Of a DNA stretch of 64,000 nucleotides, positions 12,301 to 27,300 are shown in pieces. This stretch comes from Xanthostigma xanthostigma (taxonomy: Eukaryota > Arthropoda > Insecta > Raphidioptera > Raphidiidae), in the NCBI GenBank assembly GCA_963575645.1, contig OY754469.1, positions 21,160,001-21,224,000 of the forward strand. Direction: 5' to 3'. A model generated the notes under the pieces. The model did no database searches. It saw only the letters and a list, made by a program, of their open reading frames with translations, and was not told where the DNA came from. Position numbers and translations under genes: made by a program. The first letter of the stretch is position 1. Each line of letters starts with the position of its first letter.

Positions 12301-15300
12301 TAACAAGAAGATGGTTAAAAACTAACAACGAGAGGATTAAGTTCCACATTCAGATAAAGCCAATACCACTCACATTTACGTTAAAAATAGCACGCAATAC
12401 AGATATTTATTACTGTGGGCAATAATTTAAAACAATAAATAACAGAAAACTGTTATAATTTTTATAAGAAATATTATCTATTATTTTTGTATCAGTCTTA
12501 CAAATTCGAGATTTACCCTGCGTGGAATTAAATAGTCCAATAGTATAAAAATGAAATTTTTATGATCATCTCAGTTTCCTGGTATCATTCCTGGTGGATG
12601 CTCGTGGAGGAGCGATGCGCGGCTGTCGACACAGTGGCGTACGCGTGATTGTACCCCCTCGTTGCGCCGCTATGCCGACCCGCATCACTTGCCGGTACGT
12701 CAAACCACAACGAACCCCCCACCCGCCTCCACTGATGGAAGGCGAAGCACTCGCAAGCAGGGTACTTGAATTGGGGCCAGTTGGCGCTAAGTTCTTAGGG
12801 TAAGTATAATATAATAAAAAATACGTCAAAATAGCTTATGATTATATTATATACTTTTTTTTAATAAACACGATTATTGACTTCTGCGTTTAATTGCATA
12901 ATTAGTCACAAATTAATTCCTCTATGATTCATCATTATTCTTCTAGGTAATGACAAAACGATCAAACATATTTCATTCATACTAAATGAAAGATATAAAT
13001 GTGCCGATTTTTATTAAATGTGTATGACAATATTCTTAACTTCGTAATGAAACATAACTTTATAATTTTATATATATTTACAGCTTGTAGAATGACAAAA
13101 CGTATTATGTTAACCGTATTCAACGACATCAATTAATAGAGATCTTTTTTTTTATTCCACGTCAATTGGTTAGACTACATTCAAATTTATAAGATTCAGT
13201 ATAATTTTCGTTTTGTTTGATAACCAGTTGCATATTTAAAAAAAATTCCAATAATGATAACTGAACATTGTCACTCTAAAGTGCCTGATTATTAGTATAA
13301 TTTAATGTTTGTTTTTTCGAGGAACCTATATTATACTTTTTTGTACTATACAAAAGAATACAACTAATTTTTTTAAATATTTACGCCGGTGCAAAGAAAA
13401 AAAGGATTATTATAAATTATAATACTGTGAAAAATAAATATCAGATTTACCTTTTTTAAAAATATTATCTTAAGAAAACCTACGAACTGAACTCTTTAAA
13501 CCTTAATGAATGGAAATCTTTGTAAAAAATATTCAATTATTAATTTTTTAAACTTGTACATTATAGTCCTGTGATTTTGGAAGTACCCCATTTTGCTGCT
13601 TTGCGTGGCAAAGAAAGAGAAATCGTCATCTTACGTTCCGATAATGGAGAAAATTGGCGAGAACACATTGTGGAGCCTAACAATGAAGACTTAGTACAAG
13701 ACGTTCTACACGATAGCTTTGAGGCTGAAGGTGTGTATGCAGTTTGTGTCACTAGAAGTAAGCACAGCCCGGGTAGCTCAGTCGGTAGAGCATTGGACTT
13801 TTAATCCAAGGGTCCAGGGTTCAAGTCCCTGCTCGGGCGGCTTACTTTTTACTAATTTTTACTATATTAATATCCAGACATATACGATTCAAAATTAGAA
13901 ATGAAATTATAAGACAACAAATATAACTCCAGATTTAAAAAAAGTCTAAAAATTGTTCATTTTGTACATAAATTCAGAGTGTAAAATAAATTATCTAATT
14001 ATTAATAATAATGAAATATGAACCGATAAATTTTTTATATGGTCTAAATTAGATAAGAATATTAAACTGATAGTGAGTAAAAAGGTCGAGTTATAAATAA
14101 ATATAAATTTTTTGTATTACATTTGCCACAGTGATACGGAATTTTATGTAGAATGATTAAAATGACTTGAAAAAACTTCTTGTTTCAAATAATATTTATG
14201 ACTAATTTCTAAGGACCGTTTGAGATTAATATGAAGGAGAATCTATGAGGCTGTTGAATTTTCTCAAAAATATATAAAATTGAAGGACTATAGGTTCCTA
14301 ACAAAAAGAAATACATAGTACCTATTTATTTTGCTTAATCAGCGTGTTTTTTTCAATAAGAAGAATTCTATAAGCTATAGATGTAAAATTAATGTCTGCT
14401 TAGTGAATAATCAAAATTACTAACGCCACTTTGTCATTTGTAACATCAACAGATCTAAGTCAAATGGAGGACATATCATCAGGTCGAATAACACGTATAG
14501 TGACCAAAGATTTCCCACAATACTTTGCGGTCGTATCGCGTATCAGGCAGGAAGTGCACGCCATCGGCCCCGAGGGAGGAATGGTTTCCAGTTCGGTGGT
14601 GCCACAGGTGCAGGCGGTGTTCCCACAAGGTGCACTCACCAAGAAGATCAAAGTCGGCCTGCAGGTAAACTTGTTCAAACCGAGAAAAGGCGTTAGCGCC
14701 GATAAATTACGTAAGATTACGGTCAATCACGTGCCGAAAAAGAAACGCTTCTCGCTTATTTGGTGAATGGATAATAACATTATCATAAGTATTATATTAT
14801 AATCATAACCGAAGATGCCTCGAAAGCAGACCTTCGAAAATTATAGCAGCGATCGTTCAAGGTTTCATTTTTTTTTTTTTTTGATGGCTAGAATGTTGCT
14901 TTAAAACCTTTATTTAACCCATAACTCGATGATAACCGGATGACAGAGTTTTCAGTTGATAAAAGTTTTCAAACGCTGTGTTTGTAGGTAGTTCAATTAG
15001 ATATTTGAAAAATTAAAAGTGATATACTTTTCTGAAATTAATTTTCGTAAGTTTCCTGAATTTTTACGAGAAAAAAAATAAAAAAATAGCAAAAAGAAAA
15101 CATTCATACCTGCCAACTGTAAATTAAATATTTACCTTTTGTTTGCATCGTTTTGAATAAGAAACTGTACTTAATTAAATATTGTTAATAAAACAAATAG
15201 TTTAGGGTGAATCTCCGGTAAAAACTATACTAAAGTATGCAAGTGTGCTCTACGACCTACGTTAATAATGAAAAGTCAGTAGACCCGGTCTACATTTACT

Positions 15301-18300
15301 CTAAAACAGCACTTGAGTTCATTTGACAAATATGTAGCTAAGTACATGTCTTTATTCAAAACGTTGCAAACGGTTATCATTTAAATATTTTATAATGTTC
15401 TAAAATATACGTAAATTAAATTACATAAATCTTTATTCAATTTGATAAAGAGTACTCAGTACATAGAACGTGTCAAGTAGCTAAATTAATACCACTCAAT
15501 AAATTCTCTTAATTCCACTTAATAATACCTAATACAGTCGCTATATCAAAACCATTCATTAGACAGAATATTACCAAAATAGTTCAGTTTATAGACAGAC
15601 TGAAAAGTCTAAACGCCAATTTTCAAAATGGTTTTAAGAGATTGATGAAACAATACATGTTTATCCTATCCTATGCGGTGATATACCTAAGCAGAGTGAC
15701 ATTAGAATATGCATATACTTATTACTCCTATATTGCTAGTTCACTTCCCACGTAAGTGGAAGTGTTGCCCAACAAGAGATGTACTTCTATGTCACTTGTT
15801 TATACTCGATCCGTTATGCACAAGCGTTGCGACTGCAGTCGGAAAGTGCATAACATTGGATGTCTAAATGACGAAGACAGACGTATGTATGTCTGCACCG
15901 CTGGGTCGTCATCCTTTTCCAGACCCCTACTAGCAATATAGGAGTATTAAGTATATGATAATATTATGTTACTTTGTAGAATGACAGTCAAGTTTATGAA
16001 TACGTATAACTCGGTTTTTATAGAGGGAAAAATAGGCGTATAAACCCTGTCTCATATAATCCGATCTCTTTAAATTGTTTTGAAATCAAATCACACTCGA
16101 AACTTGAATAACTGAAACAACAAAAAAAGTCACGTAGTGAAATAAAATGAATATTATTGTGAAAGCATATATTTACAAGAAATAATCCATCTTGTATAGC
16201 GTTTTTTTTAATGGTGATACAATTTTAACCCTAGCGGCCCCAAACAATTAATTCATTCTGTAATCTTCATGTATTTCTTCACTGAAATACAAAAATTTGA
16301 AAGGTTGCAGAATGTTGAAAAAATTTAATTAGAATTTTTTTTGTAGCGTTCATTTAGATTTATTAAGCTTCTAAAGTAGATTTTTAATTTATATTCCATA
16401 GTTAATTTTAGACAAATATTAGTGTTCTGTTTATATTGGATCATTCGTATCTAAAATTTTACGGTTCGTTCTATCTTCGAATAGAGCTCAATAAAATACA
16501 TTGTTAATAGATAATATCAAAAAATAATCCCGTTATTGCAAATAAACTATAAAATCAACAGTTATTATATCAATTTTTATGTTAATTGTATCCCTGACAA
16601 ATTAAACTGTATGTCCTAGCAATAAATAAAAACGTAAATAGATAATATACAAAACTAAAATAAAAAATAATTTGTTTTCGGTCTTTATTTTAATTAGAGG
16701 CAAAAAGTTTTGAGAATACCTGAGTTTTCAAAGATGTAATATTTTCACTCGTCTATTATAAACCCCCAGCTCATAAATTCTAACCAGAGAGCCGATAAAA
16801 GTATTACTGAATTTTCAATTGATTATTAATAAATAAATTTAAAAAAAACGAAAAAAATAAACGAAAATTTCGTTTTTATGATTGAAATCATAAAAACTTC
16901 CAGGACGTTTGAATATCGCAAAAATTCGACTTCGTACTTTAAAAATTTTAGTTCTATGGATATCTATTCCCAAGTTTTAATTAAACAGAACACTATATGT
17001 AAATAATACACAATAGATGATAAAATAGTCAACAATTTTAACTTCAGATACAAAATGCAGTATTAACGAATAGAGAACAGAGATATTTTTATTCTAGTCA
17101 TTTATTTATCGACTTTAAAATAATAAAATTAAATTAAAGATTTAAATTTTAAGAAAATACCATTATATATAATATATATATTGTTACTTAACTCATGGTG
17201 TGTCGTTTAACCCTTAATGTTCGCATGATGTAATTTATTATCATTGTGGTAGTGTGCGCATGACTAATTTTGTATAATCCAGCTTCTTTGCATAGCCGGC
17301 TCATAAGATATGAAAATAAGGCACAAATTCTTTAAAAACACATTTTTTTTGTGAATATTGCCGTAAATTTTTTACACTCGAGAAAGATGAATAGGTGCTT
17401 ATTTTAAATCAAATTACCTTTAAAATTACATGTTTTATCATTCTTCTGATTTCGCATTTTTACGAAGTGAAGTTTTCGTAAAATACATTCATAACAATCG
17501 CATTGCATAAAGAGACTACATTTTAAAAATCTTATTAGTAAAAATATAAACTGCACATCAGTGTATAAACAGCTTGGCTTGAAAACATCCGAGAGTGTGT
17601 CAATGTCATTATACAGTGTTGTCATTGCTCTTCTATTACAAACCCCCAATTCTCAGGTTCTAACCCGACTGCTGGTAAAAGAGTCAATTAGATTTTAAAT
17701 GTATAGTTAAAAATAATAAAATAAAATTATTGGTGGTCTTATATAAACAGCTAGCCAAAATTAGTTTACGGTTCCAAACGAGATCTTAGTAAAACATTTA
17801 AGGTACAACATGTGTCGCGATACAAGGTTGCCGGTTGCTTATCTCAAAGTGATTCATCACAAGCTCTGTTCCAGCCTGCTATAAATGGACAGTTTTGAAA
17901 CGGTAACGGAACTATTTGTATCGGTTTTGTGCGCAAGCGTCGACTATCACTGTTTTGCGACGATACAAACTTTGACATTGGTAGGAACGTTTTGTGACTC
18001 TTTCATATTATCAATATCTGAGGTAATCAGTACCTATCTGTATATATTTCGCATCAAATGTCAATTGTCTAACTTAAATGTCAATTCCAGATTTCAGGAT
18101 TATAACCAAAGATAAGAGTTTCACAACCTTATTTTATTAAGAGAAGCTTCTTATGCGGCATTTCGATGATCGGGGGGTAGTTTACGTTTTTAAGAACACT
18201 TGTCAGTTTTGTTGATATCAGAAAAAATATCGCCATATCCTTTATCATTTATATTTTTGAATTTAAGTAAACTATCAAAATAAATATTAAATTAATGATT

Positions 18301-21300
18301 TTACACAGTAATGCAGTCAAAACAAACGTAAAATGAATAAAAGAACTGTCACAACTCAGTATAATACAGTATGTACAGTATAATACAGAGGCAAACGTAA
18401 CAATATGCTTAATGAGCATTTCATTTTCCACAGTTTCATGTTTAAACCTAGTAGGTACTGACATTATCGTTCGGAAACCGTTCATAAACGATCACATAGT
18501 GTGGCTGGAAAGCTTAAAGAACCGCTCGACAACCATCCACATCTCGGTTGAACTCGCTGAACATCAGTGTCGATTGACGCATTAAACCACATGTTTTTAA
18601 CTCAAAAATAGCCTTGAAAAAAAATTTCACTAAGTAGTAAAACCGTCCTGACTGGCAACGAAATTTTCAGCTCTTGGGGTTTTTTCTTTAGAATTGTTTT
18701 TGCAGTTTCTTTTAATACTGTTTTATAAATTTTACAGACAAGACTATAAAATATTCAATTTTTGTTAATATTTTTAAATATTAGCAAGAGCGTAGATATA
18801 TTTATTGAATTTTAATTTATTTATGCACTTAAAACATCATCTTATGATCCGGCAAATTACTTCATTGGTGTCAAAAATATAATAAAAATATATAAAAAAT
18901 ATGATCATTCGTCACAAAATGTTTGCCTCAAACAAAATGTGTACATTTTTTACAAAACAAAGTATTTGCATTTTGTCTAATATTAATAGTCTATTTTTAT
19001 AAAATATTTTGTTTTTGTGTACAAAAAACGCTTTTTGTATAAGCTCCAAATACCTGCACTTTTGTCATTATATTTTCTTTAATTTTGGTAAATGAGCTAT
19101 TACAACACTGCCACTGGAATGAAAAAATGAAATAGAAAAAAAGTTTCCATAAAAAAGAGAAATGAAATTGTTTTTTAATAAAAATTAGGAGATCGTTTTC
19201 ACTGTTTTCAATATTTATTTAATTTTGCTGAAATTGCATCGAAAATATTTTAGTAACCTTAAAAAATAATATACTGCCAAAATTAAGTACAAATTTAAAA
19301 GTAAAAAAAATATGCTCGAAATTTTCAAGCCCGTCACAAACGCGTTAATTCAAAAACGCGTTTAGAAATGAGCATCTCCGTAGAAACGAATGTGTTCATA
19401 CAAGTACAGTAACGAATGCACGCGCGTATATGTGCGATGGGGATGCATGCACTAATTTTTCATGCTAACATACACGAATTTTGAACAAGTGCGCGGTTTA
19501 GAATGACGTATTCAGCTTAAAACCTGTACTGTGTGACCGGCGAAAGTACGTCTGTGCAGACGAGAGGGGAATCGCGTGTTACTACTAAAATTCTGCGTAA
19601 CCATAGGCGGACAAGGTGTTTCCGCATCGATAAGAGAAAACTCCTGTTGTAGATTGCACTTTATTAATATTTCCCAACACTAGTTTTGGATAAATCTCTA
19701 GAACAAACGTCATCAATTATAAGTTTGGTCAATCTCATACGCCATTGACATTGGTACTTCAGCTGCATCAATGAATCAATAATCAACATTGGCATATTTG
19801 AAAGGACCTCGCACATTTGGTTCTCGGTTAAATTGATCAAAAATGATTTTATTTTATAGTTGAAAGCTTACATAGCCTAAAAACCAATAGATTTTTAGCT
19901 ACAGATATGTTTAGCGAGATTTTAGATATTAGGGATATCTATTGCATTCTCAAACATATTCAACTTTTATGCTTTTTTTTAGAAATAGAAAAATAGTCGA
20001 AAACTAGGTAATGTTGGAAGGTGTCACCCTGTATAAAATAATAATATCATATTCGGACTCAGCGCACTCGAGAACACATGTCTAGAGCTTAGGATTTTTA
20101 AGCTATTGTATAGCTTCTATCGCGGGCTTTGAGCGCGGCGACCGAATCGAGAAATTCCGTAACGAAAAAAACCTAACACCCACCCACCCACAGCGGTACG
20201 GCGTTGACAGCCGTGCATCGTCTAACGTCGTTTCAGTTCGGCAGACTTCGGCACGGTGTTTGTGTGCTCATAACTGCATAACTGCTCATAACTGATTCTA
20301 TCTTTATTTGTGTATAAATGAATTTATATATTATAATACTGCTATAAAAATAACCTAAATTATTTAGGTTATGTGCAGAGTTAATATCGTTCTTTTTGTT
20401 CAAATTTTTTGAATGAATAATTGTTTTGGTGTGTAATTACACTATTTATACCTTATTATTTATACCTAGCTATTTTCGTTTTATAGAGAAGAAAAACTTA
20501 AAGACCTAAAAAGAATATGCAATAGCTTTACCGCGGCAGTCCCCGAGTGCCACACGTATTTTTTAAGATTATGAATTCAATGGATATCCCTATATCTAAA
20601 TCTGACTAAGCATATCTGTTGTTAAAAATCTATTGGTTTTGGATCAATTTAACCGAGAACCAAATCCCATAAGGTTTGTGCAGGGTCCTTTGCGCAAGAA
20701 ACGCGCCAGATTACCATTCAAATATGTCTGTAATACTGGAATGAATAAAGCGTTTTATATAATTTGACACGTCATATTAGCTACAAATCGTCCATACCGC
20801 TTTCATTAAATAATGGACCCTATGCACATTCTTTGGATAGGCGTACTTTCTTCGGTCAGACAATGCTTGAATCTGTGACGGACTTAAGCGGCGTTTACAT
20901 TATACTAGCTCACTAAACACCAGCCAGTTAGCGCTATTCGACTATAGCTTGGGAAACTGTTTACCTGTGGGTATCAGCACAAAATCATACAAGGCCATTC
21001 AGGCTCTTCCTGAATACAAAGGAATAAAAAGCATTCAAATTTGTTAACCGCTCAGAAGTTAGGGCTGCACAAAAAATAGAGAATTTGTTTGGTACACACA
21101 AGTACAAGTGCTTTCAGCTTTACTAGCGTTAGTAGAATAAGCACTACAATAGCGCTAGTTCACATCATATGCTTGTAAAGGCCGCTGTACAAGAGGATGG
21201 TTTTGCCGCTGGAATCGGTACTGGAACTTGCGTTGGCTATGGGAACAGCAATGATGTCATACTGCGTTGAATTCCAAAATTAGAACCGGGGCTACTTTTC

Positions 21301-24300
21301 GTGCTTATTTGTTTGTTTGTTTTGAGCAAGAACCAATAAAAAAACAGTATTTTGTCACGTGAGCGACATGGGCAAACGTCCATAAACAAACATGGCGCTC
21401 TGCCCACAGACAATAAAGTCCACATCTACAAAGCCAGCTTCAAAACAGGCTTTATAAAGCCACAAGACTAGCAGCCAAATCTAGGAAGAAATTTTGCGGC
21501 AAAACCAGCCTCGTGTGCAGCGACTTTAACGTGCTATAGAGCTAAATATTGTAATGTTGACGCCGTTTTAACGATATTAAAAAAAAAAACAGTGAAAACC
21601 GAAATCAAATATATTGACACATAAAAAAAATTGTTATTGCATGTTATCAAACTTTCATACCTTTACTATATATTTATCATACTAATATAATACGATTTGA
21701 ATGAAATTTTTACAAGAAATACACAAATATGTATTTTACATTGATGTAGGTTTTAACATTTCAAACTACTGACAATATTCTAAAATACTTTTTTGTACTA
21801 CCCTCTATAAAATAGCTCATGACGCAGTAGTTCGGTAAAGTAAAATTCAATTATTTCTAATAATAAATATAGAGAAATTCAATAAATATAATATTTCAAA
21901 TTACGCAAATTCAAGGGCGAACCCTCGGATTCTGTGCACGGTAAATCAATTTATATTACCACTTGGCCACACAAGGCAGTTGGGTGACATATTAGATATA
22001 TTGTAGATTATAGACGCTAAACAACTGAGGTCATCAGCATCTATTTAGTTACCATATTATATCTCTTACAGATCGTATATGTAAAGCAGGCCGTATATAA
22101 AAGAACTAGTCCGTATATAAACTGACTGAACATTTTAGACTGTTTGTGTAAGAAGCCAATATTTCACAAAGGCACTAGTGACTAGTGTATTGATAAAAGG
22201 ACTACTCAATTCAAAATATGGCGTAAATGAATCTAGACCGTAACTCTTGAATGTCTGTTAAGTGTTTATCACATTTGGAATTACATAACATTATTTTTTC
22301 GACAAGCACATTTGTTTGATTGGCACAGGGACTAGATATTTTTTTCTGAGGGGGGAGGTAAAGCAAAAAAATCAATATTTTTGTAAGTTTTATTAATACG
22401 AATGACCTTTTTTAGCAACCTAACTTAAAAAATTTTGCCATGTGCACATTTGGAGAGCAAAAAAAAAAGAGAAAAACAAGGTCCTTTCATTTCCGCAACC
22501 AAAACGTCTTTTTTCGTTTGTTGTGCTGGGCGCCTGCGTTCCTGATGAATCCTGGGGGGTAATTACCCCCTGTACCCACCTATATCTACGCCCTTGGATT
22601 GGCATTTAGTTTTGCAGGCACATTTCTTTAAACCTTGCCCATGTCCGAAGACTGAGTTGTCGCCACCGATCTAAGTGAAACTTCGTTTTATTTGGGAACT
22701 TCATTAATTGTTACAATATTAACAGGACATGTACTAAATTCTCAACAACTATAATATTTTGAAATTACTTCATGTTTCGTACCCAAGCTGTAATAACATT
22801 TTCAATGTCTTCTTCTGTTGTGATTTACCTGTGTTTTTGAATTTCAATTACTAAATCTATAAAATTTGTCATTTACTAAAAAAAAATCTCTTCACTGTTA
22901 TCAGAATTCACCACCAATAATACTTACATTTTGTAAATTTTAAGAGAATTATAAATACCACGTGAAATGTTATGGTCAGAGTGCCCGTTGGCAAATATTT
23001 TACTAATACATACTCTACCCAAACTTTGTATATGGCTTCATTAGGCCTAGTCTGACACCTATTTCCTCTATGAATTTTCTTGATGATTTTGGGGCGTTTT
23101 CCCTCTAAATCTTCCGAAAGATGTCGTTTTGACGACATGTAAAAAATGTATAGATACTGTTTGTTTTTTAATTGGATAGCTTAAAAACTTCAACCAAAAC
23201 GCTAAAATAATGTTCTCTAACAAATAACATGAACCATTTAAAATGTCTGACACCTCGAATATGTTCGATTTAAGCATATGATCTGTATCGCGATAGTCCG
23301 TCCGCAAACGGTCTAGTCCTAACATACGATTTGCGCATTTTAGGCCGTATACATACGGCCTAGACTGTTTACATACGGTCTGATTCTAAATACGGTCTGT
23401 AACATATCTATCTATATTAAACAAGGGCTAACGGCAGTGGCGCAACTATACCACCTGTGGCCCATGGCAAATTATACACAATTAATATTTTTTACCAAAT
23501 TTTGTAATTAAATGTTAGGTTCCTCCTGTCCTAACGGTCTCTCAGGCTGGGAGTCCCCTCAGGCTAGGGGCCGGGGCATTTTACCAATTCTGTCACTGGC
23601 TAACGGTTAGAGAGTCTCGAAACTCTATCTATAATAAAGACTAGAGTTTAGACAATGCTTACGTGTGACACTCGTAACATACCATCAATGATAGTCAAAA
23701 ATGTTGTTAATATTGAAAATTAATTGAAAATCAGCTTTTTTATAGGAGGTACTTGCAAATAATACAATATATATCTCGGGCGGAATGTTGTTATCACTCG
23801 TGTAACTGTTAAAACTCGTTGACGCTCCTTTTAAACATAATATCACCACTCGTGCATAATATAATACATTCCACTCTAGATATAAAAACTACTATTATTT
23901 TAAAAACAGAACTGCAAGGGCGGAAATACCAATTTTTCAACACCAGTCCATAACAAAAAAAATTACCAAACATTTTTTTTTTATTTTAAACTTTATAAAA
24001 GTAGGTACAGTTTTATATTTTAAGACTGATCTTAAATACCGGTTTTTATTATACTGTCAATAATTTGAAATTATATATATTTGGTATTTCATTTTAGTTT
24101 ACTATACATTTCTATGTCCATACTGCTTTATTTTTAATTAGCTTTAGCTTAAATAATTAACACATAATTTTATGATAACACTAGTTGTACATGCACTAAT
24201 ATTGTTTATATTAACATAATGTATATTCATTATTTATGAGTGCCCAATAAAAATTTAGTTAAACTAAAATTAAAAAAAGTTACTAACGATTTCTTTCATT

Positions 24301-27300
24301 TAAAAAAAATGACAACAATATGTACATAACTTAAGCAATGGTTCGAAAACTTAAAAACTAAAGGCACTCATAGGTTAATTTAATAGATACAGGCTTTCCA
24401 TAAATATAATATTTGATAACTTACTTTTAAATCATTAAATGAACTTCACCAAACAATATTAAAATTTAGATAAAATAAAATGTTTACTGGATTTATGAAC
24501 TGCCTGTATGTAGAAATATCAGATAGCACAAAATTAGTTTAATTTAAAATCATTTAGTTGTTAAATAATTACGTCTTTTTTTAATTTATAACGTTTTAAA
24601 AAAAAATTTCAAAATATGAAATTAAAATTATTCACTAATAAGTTCCATTTCAAAAATGTACATTTAAAATAACTAGAAGAGACGTTTTTTATCTTTAACA
24701 ACAAAATGAAAACAAAAATTCCTGAAAGGAAAATTTAGGTTATTGTTTAACTAAATTTATTGGGCACTTTTGGGCTCACAAATCTAGATACATTACACAC
24801 TGTTGCTAAAAAATTCACATCATAATATAGACTATTATAATAATATTATTTATATTTTTTGTCTATTATGTTTATGCAACACTTCATACAAATTAAGTTT
24901 CATTTGTCTTGCCGCTATCAATTGTTACGCCGCAGCGCAGTCGCACTAATTCTTTTTTTAATTATGTGCTTTTTTATTCTGGAATGTTAATTGTCGCATT
25001 TTTTCGAACCTTGCTTTTATGTACACTATTGTTTATGTTCACCATTGTTGTTTAACCATCTTGTCCTTCTCTATACCATTATCTGCCATTTAACCCTTTA
25101 TATCACTAAACCTTTCGTCTACTAATACTGTGGCTATTTTCAAAACAAGGTAGGTACCTGATCATTGTTTTTTGAATTTTGTTTTGTTTGATTATCTTTT
25201 TAAATATGTTTTTTTATATAATGACTTCAGAGCAAGCGGCCATTTATTAAGCCTTGAAGAGAATAAAAAAAATGTGTTAAATTATTTTTTTTTTCAAAAT
25301 AGCTCATTTTTAGAACCTAATTTTATCAACACTGCATTAAATGCTGCAGACAATCCGAAATTCCAACAGTTCATTTTTTTCTCATAAACGTTTGTAAACA
25401 TTTATTATTTTTGAATATTCTAGAACAATTTTTATTCTAAATAAATGTATCTACTTGCATGCTTCAGTTTTACGGTTAAAAAATGCATGAACGCGTGAAA
25501 CCAGCTCAAAACAAATTGTTTGCAAATTTAACAGTGGCTTCCTGCATTCTTTAACAGTATGTTGCGCATGTATACGTTCGGGCTTCACCTTGTTAAAGAC
25601 TAATTCCCACCTAAGCATCATCGACCAGATTCGCATCGCAGCGCGGTATAGTAAAAGGCTGTTTACAATTGTTTACATGTTTTTAAATGATACTATTCTC
25701 ACTTAAGCGTTGCAGCGCGACAAAGAGCAGTGCATCAAACAGTAGTCATTTTTTAATTCCCTCGTGAGCGTTGGCTCGCAGCATTGCTTCTTCTTAATGC
25801 GTTGCGCTGCTTTGATGAACAAGTGAATATCACGAGGGGCCAGACGTAAGGAGCAAACTGCAAGAAATTTTGTGCTATTATATAAATTGGCTTCGGGAAG
25901 TCAATATGCACGGGGAAAAAATTGATAAATTAATTTTACTGGATCATATAACGGATTCAACTTTACTGAGAACATTTAATAATATTTGTAAATTTTTTGT
26001 TCATCCTAGTTTAGTTGCTTAAAGAGCATACGAAATGCATCTTCTTTCAACCTTATAAATCATGGACCTAATATTCCCGCTTCCTCTTTCTTCTATTTTC
26101 TTCATGTTCATGACATAGCCGCTTTCATTAACAAATTGTTAGATATGATGCGTAATTTCATCTGACGTGCAGATTATCACACCACATCACCAGGATTTTT
26201 TCGTGCTTGATGTGGCGCTACTGCTGCTTTTAGTTGTTGAATGCTGTTTAGGCGGGAATACGTATATATTATACAGGCTGGAATTTTAAAACCCGAACGC
26301 CTTTTTATTTCGTAGAGGAAGGGTTTTCGAAAAAGACAGTTTCGGACATAAATTGCAAGTAATCAATTGGGAAGAACATTGGTGTAGTTTTTTTAGGTGG
26401 AGATTCCTCCGAGATATTAAGGACATCTCCACTTTTTCAAATAAGAAGCCATATTTTTTATCTTAGATTATTGTTTTTTGGGTGACAGAAAATAATTTTT
26501 GTACCAAACGTTTTTCGATTTGATGCAATCCTGTACCGCTGTTTGGTTCTCAATTCATCCATGTTTTTTATTTTAGTGAATATTTTGAGGCGGAAAAAAA
26601 CTCGAAAAACCCGATTATTGTGTAGTTTTCAAGGATGCTGAATACACACACCTGCACACACACAAATGAAATGCTACAGCTCAGCCTATGCGAGGCAGAA
26701 ACAGAAAATATGGGATGAATTGAAAATCAAAAAGTGGCATCAAATAAAATATGTTTGGTACAAAAGTTATTTTCTTTGACACACGGAACAAAAATTCGAG
26801 ATATAAAATATGGATTCCTATAAATTAAAAAAGTGGAAGTGACCTTGATATCCCGGAAGCGCCTCCACCAAATGAAAAAAAGAACTACACCAATGTACTT
26901 CCCACGTGATTCCCTGCATCTTTTGTCTGCAACTTTTTTTAAACCATTCTTCTTCTTCTACGAAATAAAAGGACGTTCAAGTTTTTAAAAATCCATCCTA
27001 TATAAAAAAGGCTGCTACGCGCTGTAGTGCTGCGGAGCGCTGCTTGGGTGGGTATTGCCTTTATGCTTTGCTTTGCCATGAGATGCAATGCTTACAAGTT
27101 CGTGTAAGCAACGATACGAGGAGATAGCGACGCTAGTATACTGCGTCCAAGGAAAGAACGCCTAAGTGGAAAACAAATCAGTTCGCACAATACCTATAAC
27201 AACAATTCTGGAAACCATAGGCTATAACACAGTGCAGGCGTACTTTCCAGCATTTACAGGCGACTGTTTTTATTCCGTGAATTTAATCTAACTTGATTTT

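Noticed and set aside
12566..12829. Minus-strand 87-codon frame over the ZU5 exon
   Set aside because: A shadow of a GC-rich coding exon whose plus-strand product is clearly ankyrin.
13731..13804. Continuation of the ankyrin frame past 13730
   Set aside because: The frame runs into the tRNA gene and the next family residues resume at 14453 through a GT-AG junction.
22908..23325. Two overlapping minus frames (starting [15 protein letters not shown] and [13 protein letters not shown])
   Set aside because: Basic, gene-like starts but no known domain; could be a decayed transposon frame, evidence too thin to annotate.
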